Positions 23,789-32,285 of a DNA stretch of 47,667 nucleotides are shown one piece after another; the stretch's first letter is position 1; every line of letters starts with the position of its first letter. Source of the stretch: Schwartzia sp. (in: firmicutes) (lineage in GTDB: Bacteria; Bacillota; Negativicutes; Selenomonadales; Selenomonadaceae); contig JAFSWT010000089.1 in NCBI GenBank assembly GCA_017444395.1, positions 1-47,667 of the forward strand. The letters are read 5' to 3'. The notes below the pieces were generated by a model that saw only the letters and a list, made by a program, of their open reading frames with translations, was not told the origin of the DNA and made no database searches. The position numbers and the translations under genes were made by a program.

Positions 23789-25926
23789 TGGAGAGCGCTC
23801 CTGAGCTGGCCGCTCCAATCCGCCACCTTTGACGGCTCATCAAACCAGTACTCTTTCAGCAAGGGGAGAACATCAAATTCGACAATAGCCGAAAGCGCTT
23901 TGTCATCGACTTCCCCCGGCGTTAGCCCGCAGAAATAGCTGTGGCCGATGGCGAAACCCTCGCCCAGCGTCTCATCCCCGGCAATCGCCAGATTCAAACG
24001 CTCCACGCAAGCAATCAAGCGGTTGAATTTCTCATTGTTCAGTGCTTTCTGGTACGCCTGGAACCCATCGGTTTTGAATCCGGGCGCCATGTCAAAGAAC
24101 GAAAAGCGACGGCGAAGGGCGTAGTCCAGCATCGCCAGGCTGCGGTCCGCCGTGTTCATCGTGCCAATCAGATAGATGTTGCCCGGCACGGAAAACATCT
24201 CGTCCTTGTAAAGCAGCTTGACTTCTTCGCCGCGTTTGTCGGCTTCCAGTAGCAGGAAAAGCTCACCGAAAATCTTGTTCAGGTTGCCCCGGTTGATTTC
24301 GTCGATGATGAAAAAGTAGTCGTTCTCGTTGTCAATCCCGGCCTTCTTGCAGAAATTGTAGAAGGCGCCGGTCTTGACCTGAAAGCCCGTATCCGTCGGG
24401 CGGTAGCCCATGATGAAGTCCTCATAGGAATAGCTCTGATGGAACTGCACCATCATGACGCGTTCATTGTCCCTGACGCCCATCATGGAATAGGCCAGCC
24501 GCCTGGCGATGAAGGTCTTGCCAACACCCGGCGCGCCCTGCAGGATGATGTTCTTCTTCTTTTTGAGGCGGGCGGCCAGGGAATCGTATTGCTCGCGGCT
24601 GATGAAGACTTCGCGCAGGAAATCCTCCTGCGTATATGGTTCGTAATTGATTGCAGGCGCGTCTTCTTCGGTCTCTGCATCATCCGTAAACAAGTCGCAT
24701 AGCTCCGCAACCAGCCCGCTATATGGCGTAATATCGGTCAGGGTTTTCATGGGGAGCTGCTTGTCTTGCAAAGCCCGCGGTTCATTGTGTGTCCATTCAA
24801 CCGGAACCACGTTTTTGTATTCAGCGCGCACATCATCATACGCATAGCCAGCCTTGACAACGCCGCGCCCTAATATTTCGCCTAATCGTCCGCGCTTTGC
24901 GAAAACGATATCGCCGGGTTTCATTTCATGGGAAAACTGCCATGTGGCATGAGCCGCGTTGGTATATTTCTTGTCTTCGCCATATACGCTTTTCATTTCC
25001 TGTATCATGGCTTCTTTGGAGGCAAAGGTCGACAAATCGCCAATATCATCCCAACCAAGCCCCATGATGCCGGCATTATAAAACTCGTTCCACTTCTCTG
25101 CTCCGTGTCCGGGCGAGTAAAGCCAGTAATGGGGCGGCCTTTGCCCAACGCTAAGTGTATCTGATACCGCGCCCGCATTATCAGTGAGAGGCTGATTCTG
25201 CGTTTCCTCCCATGCCGTTAGCGAGAATTCAGGGAAATTCCTATAAGCGCTGCTTCCGTTTGCAAAAACATCCAACAGGGCATCCCTCATGGTCAAATAG
25301 GTCTTTGCATCGGGCAGGGTACTATCACTTAATGAGGCCAGTACATTCGGCAAATCATCGATATGCGCCTTGATGTATTCCCGGTTGCGGGAGTCAAAGC
25401 TGATAAAGGCATTAGGCCGAATCCAATACAGCCCCATCGTGAGATTCCAGCGGATTCCGTTTTGTTGGCGCACAACATCATAGGCCGTCATAAATGATTG
25501 CTGGTGTTCCTTTATATCTGCATCGGCCAGCAGAATCGCTGATTCAAAAATCTGCCAGAGGTTGTCGATGTCGTGGTCGTCACGTTCGCCCTGAAAGCGG
25601 TAGAATGTTGCCGCCATATTGTTTAAGACGGGAATACCCTTGAAATCCTTTGGGGCATTCGCTGCGATAGAGAATTCATTCTTGATGCTTTCCGCGAGTT
25701 TGATGCGGTTTGCATCGCTCAATCCCTTGTTGAACAGGCCGAAAACTGTAAACGGATCCATATCGGTCACGTTGTTGTCCTTGTCCAACGTAGGAAGCGG
25801 TATTCCTGCCCGCTGGTAAACGGCGCGGATTTTCGCAAACAGCTCCGTCCTGTTTTCTTTGAACGACAGAAGACGGTTCGCAAACGCTTCGTAAAAGCCA
25901 ATCCATGTAAACGCGTTGGAATCCAT
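23785..25926 (-). CDS. mcrB: McrB-family AAA+ GTPase with EVE-like N-terminal domain
   Basis: The product has 713 residues. Residues 1-240 are a domain of unknown structure. Residues about 266-385 (HYWLYSPGHGAEKW, GLGWDDIGDLS, MKPGDIVFAKRGR) look like an EVE-type domain, a fold that reads modified bases. The AAA+ domain has Walker A GAPGVGKT (464-471), Walker B FFIIDEINRGN (538-548), and sensor/arginine-finger region NTADRSLAMLDYALRRRF (591-608). McrB forms GTP-driven rings that activate McrC. The N-terminal reader differs from the DUF3578 domain of E. coli McrB, so the recognised modification is likely different. TAAGGAGGC precedes the start. Confidence 0.92.
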   Translation of the reverse strand: MDSNAFTWIGFYEAFANRLLSFKENRTELFAKIRAVYQRAGIPLPTLDKDNNVTDMDPFTVFGLFNKGLSDANRIKLAESIKNEFSIAANAPKDFKGIPVLNNMAATFYRFQGERDDHDIDNLWQIFESAILLADADIKEHQQSFMTAYDVVRQQNGIRWNLTMGLYWIRPNAFISFDSRNREYIKAHIDDLPNVLASLSDSTLPDAKTYLTMRDALLDVFANGSSAYRNFPEFSLTAWEETQNQPLTDNAGAVSDTLSVGQRPPHYWLYSPGHGAEKWNEFYNAGIMGLGWDDIGDLSTFASKEAMIQEMKSVYGEDKKYTNAAHATWQFSHEMKPGDIVFAKRGRLGEILGRGVVKAGYAYDDVRAEYKNVVPVEWTHNEPRALQDKQLPMKTLTDITPYSGLVAELCDLFTDDAETEEDAPAINYEPYTQEDFLREVFISREQYDSLAARLKKKKNIILQGAPGVGKTFIARRLAYSMMGVRDNERVMMVQFHQSYSYEDFIMGYRPTDTGFQVKTGAFYNFCKKAGIDNENDYFFIIDEINRGNLNKIFGELFLLLEADKRGEEVKLLYKDEMFSVPGNIYLIGTMNTADRSLAMLDYALRRRFSFFDMAPGFKTDGFQAYQKALNNEKFNRLIACVERLNLAIAGDETLGEGFAIGHSYFCGLTPGEVDDKALSAIVEFDVLPLLKEYWFDEPSKVADWSGQLRSALQ

Positions 25927-25940
25927 AGCACATAGCCTCC

Positions 25941-26130
25941 TTATCCGTACCCCGCCGCCAGGACATTTCCCGTTCCTTTTTCCCGATAGCGTAGGGCAGG
26001 ATGTTTTCGTAGCGCGGCAGTCTTGGGGCAGTTGACGAAGGATGACAGCAAAGAGCGGCAGCAGTGCAATAACGGGCGCCGCTTATCCTTTGCCACCGCT
26101 GCCTGCTTCCCTTCGGCGCTCTTACAGCCC
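25941..26130 (-). other. High-GC interval between mcrB and the secreted protein gene
   Basis: In this interval one minus-strand frame stays open for about 60 codons but has no ATG and no convincing ribosome-binding site. It ends with a TAA that lies in the ribosome-binding region of mcrB. The composition is that of the core genome, not of the mcrBC island. It may be an interspersed element or a remnant; no promoter for mcrB is clear. Confidence 0.4.
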
Positions 26131-26625
26131 CCCGCCCAGTGGCGAGCTCAGTGGGACGAAGGCGGCACCGTCGGCCTTGTGTTCCTGGTCGTCCTGCCAG
26201 GTGATTCGTTTGGCGCTGACCATGCGCAGGCTGCCGGTGCCGTCCTTATACAGGAGTTCCTCGTCCTCAACGTACGTTCCGCTGAATGTCACCAGATAGT
26301 GCTTGCAGTTCGTATATTGCAGGACATGGTCGCCCGCCGGCCGGGCGGACATCGTGTACATGTCGACCTGACGGCTGTTTCGCGGCCAACTGATCTCGAT
26401 GCCGTAACAGCCTTTGCCCTCCGGGGTGATCGTGAGGCCGATGCGGTCGTTGTCCTCTTTTTCCCAAAAGCCGATGAATTCGTCTGCCGAAACCTTCGAC
26501 GCCTGATGTTCGACCGCGACGTCCCCGGGCGTGAACGGCATGGCATACGCGCCTCCCGTCGTAATCATGGCGGCAACGGCTACCGCCACAGCGGCTTTTC
26601 TGGCAAAGGATAAAATGGTAAGCAT
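26122..26625 (-). CDS. Secreted protein of unknown function
   Basis: The product has 167 residues with a clear signal peptide (MLTILSFARKAAVAVAVAAMITTGGAYA, cleavage after AYA). The mature region contains DEFIGFWEKEDNDRIGLTITPEGKGCYGIEISWPR and FSGTYVEDEELLYKDGTGSL, which suggests a small beta-rich, lipocalin-like fold; no named family is recognised. It has a near-consensus promoter of its own and lies between the McrBC island and secF, so it is a separate unit. Two cysteines (about positions 68 and 107) could form a disulfide. Periplasmic location is inferred. Confidence 0.75.
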   Translation of the reverse strand: MLTILSFARKAAVAVAVAAMITTGGAYAMPFTPGDVAVEHQASKVSADEFIGFWEKEDNDRIGLTITPEGKGCYGIEISWPRNSRQVDMYTMSARPAGDHVLQYTNCKHYLVTFSGTYVEDEELLYKDGTGSLRMVSAKRITWQDDQEHKADGAAFVPLSSPLGGGL

Positions 26626-26712
26626 ACTTATAGCGCTTCCTTTCTTTGGGTGGGGTATTGATGACGCTTTTGTTCCTGCTATTATCGAGTTTCTCTGTGT
26701 GATTCTATTGCT

Positions 26713-26741
26713 ACTATAACATAAGGGTGGCCGGCTGACAA
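26713..26741 (-). promoter_or_regulatory. Promoter of the secreted protein gene
   Basis: On the minus strand TTGTCA (26741-26736) and TATAGT (26718-26713) are separated by 17 bases. The predicted start near 26706 leaves a leader of about 80 bases. Confidence 0.75.
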
Positions 26742-26824
26742 GGCGATAGAGCGGCGGATGACGGAAAAAGCGTCGTTGGATTCGCTGGGGTGGGAGGGGA
26801 CGGTTCCCGTGTATTGAACGACAA

Positions 26825-26860
26825 AAAGGCCGGCGTCCTTGTTGCAGGGCGCCGGCCTTT
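26825..26860 (-). terminator. Terminator after secF
   Basis: AAAGGCCGGCG (26825-26835) pairs with CGCCGGCCTTT (26850-26860). On the minus strand it ends in TTTTTGT and lies 28 bases past the secF stop. Confidence 0.92.
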
Positions 26861-26887
26861 GGCTATGGACCGGTAAAAACAAATCCC

Positions 26888-27793
26888 TTACGCCACGCGC
26901 CGGGCTCTCTTCGCGTCGGCCAGGCGGCGCAACGTGACCCAGAGGGGGCTGGCGATGAAGATGGAGGAATAGCAGCCGCTCATGAAGCCCACCAAAAGCG
27001 CGAAGGAAAAGTCCTTCGTGGTGTCGCCGCCGAACCAGTACAGGGCGAAGGTGGTGAAGAGTACGGTGCAGACGGTGTAGATGGAGCGCGTCAGCGTCTG
27101 GAAGATACTGCGGTTGGCCAGTGCCGCCACGTCGCCGCCCCGGCGGAAATGGAGCCGGAGGTTTTCGCGGATGCGGTCGAAGATGACGATGGTGTCGTTG
27201 ATGGAGTAGCCGACGATGGTCAGGAGCGCCGCCACGAAGGAGGAATCGACCTGCTTCTGCAGGAACGAGAAGACCGCCAGCACCACCAGCACGTCATGGA
27301 CGAGGGCCAGCACCGCCGCCAGACCGAAGCGGAACTCGAAACGGATGGATACGTAGATGACGATGAGCACCCAGGAGAGCAGCGTCGCCCAGAGGGCGTT
27401 CAGGAGAAGCTCCGAGCCCATGGTGGCGCCGACTTTTTCCTCCCGCAGCACCGAGTAGTCGCCGAGCCTTTCCTTCAGCGTGGCCATGATGGCCTTGCGC
27501 TCCGTTTCCTCCAGGTCCACGGTGCGGATCATGACGTCCCGCGCCTCGACGGCGCTGGCGGTGTCACCGGAGAGCTGGATGGTGCTGTTGTCGAGGTTGT
27601 AGCCCTTCATGACGTCGCGCACCTGGTTGATATTTACCGGCTGCTCAAAGCGCATTTCCATGATAGTGCCGCCGGTGAAGTCGATGCCAAAGTTGAATCC
27701 CTTGACGAACATGCAGATGATACCGGGAACGATGACCAGAAGCGACAGGGCGTACCAGATTTTCCGGCGCCCGACGATATCGAACTCACGCAC
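26888..27793 (-). CDS. secF: Protein translocase subunit SecF
   Basis: The product has 301 residues, starting MREFDIVGRRKIWYALSLLVIVPG. It has one transmembrane helix, a periplasmic domain (INFGIDFTGGTIMEMRFEQ), then five more helices including TIVGYSINDTIVIFDRIREN, the signature of the SecD/SecF RND fold. SecDF pulls exported proteins through SecYEG using the proton motive force. It overlaps secD by 8 bases, is the last gene of the cluster and is followed by a strong terminator. Confidence 0.96.
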   Translation of the reverse strand: MREFDIVGRRKIWYALSLLVIVPGIICMFVKGFNFGIDFTGGTIMEMRFEQPVNINQVRDVMKGYNLDNSTIQLSGDTASAVEARDVMIRTVDLEETERKAIMATLKERLGDYSVLREEKVGATMGSELLLNALWATLLSWVLIVIYVSIRFEFRFGLAAVLALVHDVLVVLAVFSFLQKQVDSSFVAALLTIVGYSINDTIVIFDRIRENLRLHFRRGGDVAALANRSIFQTLTRSIYTVCTVLFTTFALYWFGGDTTKDFSFALLVGFMSGCYSSIFIASPLWVTLRRLADAKRARRVA

Positions 27794-29033
27794 GGCCCAT
27801 CACCTCCCCGGATTTTTCGGGCTGGCTGGCGCCGAAGACAGCGGGATTCCGGAAGATGTTTGCCCCGATCAGGAGCTTCAGCATGTACTGGCTCAGGGAA
27901 ATGGCCGTGATCATGCTGAGGACGACGCCCAGCCCCAGGGTGATGGCGAAGCCGCGGATGGAGCCGGTGCCGAACATGAAGAGGACGATGGAGGCGATGA
28001 TGGTGGTGATGTTCGAGTCAAAGATGGTGGTGAAGGCCCGCTTGAAGCCGGAGTTCATCGCCGCCCGCAGCGTCTTGCCCGTCTTGTATTCTTCCTTGAA
28101 ATGCTCGAAGATCAGCACGTTGGCGTCCACCGCCATGCCGATGGAGAGGATGATGCCGGCCACGCCCGGCAGCGTCAATGTGGCGTCGAGGAATTTCAGC
28201 GCCGCCAGGAGCAACAGCACATAGGCCATGAGGCTGATGTCGGCGATGAAGCCGGAAAGCCGGTAGAAGAGCAGCATGAACAGGAGCACGGCACCGATGC
28301 CGATGGCGAAGGCGAATTCGCTCTTGTCCTTGGAGTCCTGTCCCAGCGTCGGGCCCACGGTGCGGGTCTCGATGATGTTCACCTTGACGGGCAGGGCGCC
28401 GCTCCGGAGCAGGATGGCCAGGTTGTGCGCCTCCTCCAGCGTCCGGGAGCCGGTGATGACGGCTTTGCCGCCGGCGATGGGCTCCTTGACGTTCGGCGCC
28501 GTCAGCACTTCACCATCCAGCAGGATGGCGATGCGCTTGCCGACGTTTTTCGACGTGAGGTCAAAGAATTTCTTGCCGCCCTCGTCGCTGAACTCCAGGC
28601 CAACGAGATTCTGTCCCTGCTGGTCCGTTTGCTCCCGGGCGTCCTTGAGGTCGGTGCCGTTGAGCACGGTGTTGCCGGCCTCGTCCTTGAATTCCAGCAT
28701 GGCCGTCTTGCCGATGACCTCGATGGCTTTGTCCGGGTCCTTGATGCCCGGCAGCTCGACGATGACGCGGCGGGCGCCCTGGCGCTGGATGATGGGCTCG
28801 GTGAGGCCCAGCTCGTTGACGCGCTTTTCCATGATGTGGACGACGCGCTCCATGGCGTCGTCATTGACCGTCGCCTCCGGCGTGTCCTCCGCCTCCAGCA
28901 CGACATGGGTGCCGCCCTGGAGGTCAAGGCCTTGTCGGATGGAGTGGGCCAGCGGCGAGACAAAGGCAAAGAATAAGCCGACGGTCGCCGCAATGACCGC
29001 CAGCAGTTTGATGAGCTCCTGTTTCCTCAACAC
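27786..29033 (-). CDS. secD: Protein translocase subunit SecD
   Basis: The product has 415 residues. It shows DLQGGTHVVLEAEDTP after the first transmembrane helix, the P1 domain with QGARRVIVELPGI, and five later helices with SIGMAVDANVLIFEHFKEE, the family signature that carries the key aspartate. This is a short form of SecD, as usual in Firmicutes. It works with SecF and YajC. Here a SpoIIE-type phosphatase and a folate enzyme separate it from yajC. Confidence 0.97.
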   Translation of the reverse strand: MLRKQELIKLLAVIAATVGLFFAFVSPLAHSIRQGLDLQGGTHVVLEAEDTPEATVNDDAMERVVHIMEKRVNELGLTEPIIQRQGARRVIVELPGIKDPDKAIEVIGKTAMLEFKDEAGNTVLNGTDLKDAREQTDQQGQNLVGLEFSDEGGKKFFDLTSKNVGKRIAILLDGEVLTAPNVKEPIAGGKAVITGSRTLEEAHNLAILLRSGALPVKVNIIETRTVGPTLGQDSKDKSEFAFAIGIGAVLLFMLLFYRLSGFIADISLMAYVLLLLAALKFLDATLTLPGVAGIILSIGMAVDANVLIFEHFKEEYKTGKTLRAAMNSGFKRAFTTIFDSNITTIIASIVLFMFGTGSIRGFAITLGLGVVLSMITAISLSQYMLKLLIGANIFRNPAVFGASQPEKSGEVMGRA

Positions 29034-29070
29034 GTTCCTTCCTTTCCTGTGTAGTCTTCAGGGGCGGAGG

Positions 29071-29808
29071 TCAGCCCTCAGGCGCCTCCGCTCCGCTTTC
29101 GTAGGGATAGGCAACGGACATCGTCTCGATGCCGGGCCCCGGTGGCGTTTCGCTGGTAATGCCCAGTACCACGACGGTCATATCGTCGGAGGCGATTTCA
29201 TCGTCCAGGGCCAAAGCGTATTCCACAATGCTGCGGGCAATGTATTCCGCGTCGGCAGCCGGGTTCTCCCGGATGATGCCCAGAATGCGATCGAAGTCCA
29301 GCGGCGAGCCGCCGTGCTTGTGGCCGGCGGCGGTGATGCCGTCCGTATAGGTGACCGCCAGCATTCCCGGGGAGAACGGCAACTCGTAGAACTGCGTTTT
29401 CAGATGGCGGTTGATGCCGATGGGGCTGGCTTCGTCGTCATAGACTGTCTCGTAGTCCTCGGTCCAGATGATGACCGGACAGTGCGAGTTCCGGCTGATG
29501 ACGAGGGTCTCCGATTCCAGATCGGCGCTGAGAATCGTCAGGGTCGAGGAGGCCCGCCGCTCCGCCATGTCGTAGAGCTGTTCGTGGACCGCCTTGGCAA
29601 CGGAACTGTCGGTGGTACCGTCAGTGATGAGGGCCGTTGCCTTGTTGACGGCGAGACGGCTGATTTGGTGCGATGTTCGGCCGCTACCCTGGCCCTCCGC
29701 CAGAATTGCGGACACGCCGCCCCGGGGCCGTTCAACGATATCGCAGCTATCGCCGGATATTTCCGCGCCGTGTTTGGGAATCCGGGCAATGCCGATCCTG
29801 ATTTCCAT
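29071..29808 (-). CDS. SpoIIE-type PP2C phosphatase domain protein
   Basis: The product has 245 residues of a stand-alone PP2C/SpoIIE catalytic domain without a sensor. Motifs that bind the two metal ions in this family are present: GDSCDI near the N-terminus, YTDGITAAG and SDDMTVVVLG. The first metal-binding motif, usually ADGxGxG, reads AEGQGSGRTS here, so its aspartate is a glutamate; activity may still be kept. Such proteins usually control sigma factors via anti-anti-sigma partners. The start at 29808 has TGGAG 7 bases upstream; an ATG at 29820 lies inside that site. It sits between the 5-formyl-THF cyclo-ligase and secD. Confidence 0.8.
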   Translation of the reverse strand: MEIRIGIARIPKHGAEISGDSCDIVERPRGGVSAILAEGQGSGRTSHQISRLAVNKATALITDGTTDSSVAKAVHEQLYDMAERRASSTLTILSADLESETLVISRNSHCPVIIWTEDYETVYDDEASPIGINRHLKTQFYELPFSPGMLAVTYTDGITAAGHKHGGSPLDFDRILGIIRENPAADAEYIARSIVEYALALDDEIASDDMTVVVLGITSETPPGPGIETMSVAYPYESGAEAPEG

Positions 29809-29988
29809 AAAAAACTCCATTCCGCCACTGTTGCTGGCGATACAAATAGTGAAAAACGTGAAACAATAGAATATAACCGGAAATTAAAATGAAAACCGTG
29901 AGTGAACTATCACCAAATCATCTATCGCGCCCCAAAAAGGGGGAGCCTTCCGGCGTGTTCCCGAAACGGCTGTTTTGGCACGCCGGTA

Positions 29989-30573
29989 TCAGCGGCAGGT
30001 GATGATCTCGTTCTCGGTGATGATGGTGTCGACTTTCTGGTCCCATTCCTGCAGCGGTACCTCGTCCACGATCTGGCAACTGTACGTCAGCGCCAGCCGC
30101 GGCGCTTTCTTCGTCCGGGCCAGGAACTCGTCGTAATAGCCGCCGCCGATGCCCACGCGGGCGCCGTCACGGCTGAAGGCCACACCCGGCACGATCACGC
30201 AGTCGATTTCCTCAATGGGTACGATTTCCCGGGCCGATTCCTTTACCGTCAGGATGTCGTATTCGCCCACCTCGAGGTCGGCGATGGACTTGAGCCGCAC
30301 AGCCTCCATGTGATGCACGCCGATGATATGGGGCAGGCAGACCTTTTTCCCCATCGACATCATCATCGTCAGGAGTTCCTCAGTATGGACCTCTTCCTCC
30401 ATAGCGGAGTAAGCGAAGACACACTTCGCCGCCAGATACGCCGGCTGTTCCAGCAGCGTGTCCATGATGCGCTGGCTGTACTCAGCCCGTTGCTCAGCGG
30501 TCAGACCACGCCGGGCGGCCAGCCCGTCACGGCGGAGGTTGCGTTTGGCTTCTTTGAATTCTGCTTCTGTCAT
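29989..30573 (-). CDS. 5-formyltetrahydrofolate cyclo-ligase
   Basis: The product has 194 residues. The N-terminal basic ATP-binding stretch (KRNLRRDGLAARRGL) and the signature VPGVAFSRDGARVGIGGGYYDEFL are diagnostic of the family. It converts 5-formyl-THF to 5,10-methenyl-THF using ATP and returns folate to one-carbon metabolism. Its first codon overlaps the yajC stop by 4 bases, so translation is coupled. A gene for this enzyme inside the tgt-yajC-secDF order is unusual among Firmicutes. Confidence 0.94.
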   Translation of the reverse strand: MTEAEFKEAKRNLRRDGLAARRGLTAEQRAEYSQRIMDTLLEQPAYLAAKCVFAYSAMEEEVHTEELLTMMMSMGKKVCLPHIIGVHHMEAVRLKSIADLEVGEYDILTVKESAREIVPIEEIDCVIVPGVAFSRDGARVGIGGGYYDEFLARTKKAPRLALTYSCQIVDEVPLQEWDQKVDTIITENEIITCR

Positions 30574-30938
30574 TGTAACGACTCCTTTTGTTCCTCAATC
30601 TGATGCTCCACCAGCCGCTCCGACGGCCCCGGAATCTCCTGTCCCGATTTTCCCTGGGACAGGTTGACGCTCACCGCGCTCCGCGCAGCCTTGACGACGA
30701 CTTTATCGGCGAGCTTTATCTCCAGCGTGTCCCCGTCCAGGCTCACGATTTCACCGTACAGACCGCCCAGCGTCATGACTTTATTGCCCTTGTGCAGGTT
30801 CTTCAGCATATCATCCCGCCGGGCCTTCTCCGCTTTTTGCGGACGGTAAACCATGAAATAGAAAACCAGAAAAATGACCAGGAACATTAAAACCGGAGAA
30901 TAGGCGGCAATATAAAGCCGTAATTCATCTAACGACAT
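30570..30938 (-). CDS. yajC: Preprotein translocase subunit YajC
   Basis: The product has 122 residues: one N-terminal membrane helix (PVLMFLVIFLVFYFMVYRPQKAE) followed by a small cytoplasmic beta domain with the family pattern KGNKVMTLGGLYGEIVSLD. A charged C-terminal tail follows. YajC associates with SecDF. The gene follows tgt by 71 bases in the common tgt-yajC-secDF order. Upstream only a weak promoter-like TTGTCG is seen. Confidence 0.96.
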   Translation of the reverse strand: MSLDELRLYIAAYSPVLMFLVIFLVFYFMVYRPQKAEKARRDDMLKNLHKGNKVMTLGGLYGEIVSLDGDTLEIKLADKVVVKAARSAVSVNLSQGKSGQEIPGPSERLVEHQIEEQKESLQ

Positions 30939-31009
30939 TTTACCTCCGTTTCCGGGCGTAGTAGCCCATAAATCATTTCCAACTATGCTCCATTCGACAA
31001 GAACGAGGA

Positions 31010-32167
<1,158 letters not shown>

Positions 32168-32196
32168 CTAACATATCATTATATACTATATGTCAA
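32168..32196 (-). promoter_or_regulatory. Promoter region of tgt
   Basis: On the minus strand a perfect -35 box TTGACA (32196-32191) is followed at 17 bases by TGTTAG. A perfect TATAAT (32183-32178) lies only 7 bases after the -35 box. The region is very AT-rich. It is uncertain which -10 box is used. Confidence 0.45.
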
Positions 32197-32285
32197 GACT
32201 TTTTGATGGAAAAACGCCGACTGCCAAGCGTTGATTCCGGGGCGCAGGGAAATGAGAATGCGATTCTTCAGGAGAGGTTCATCCC

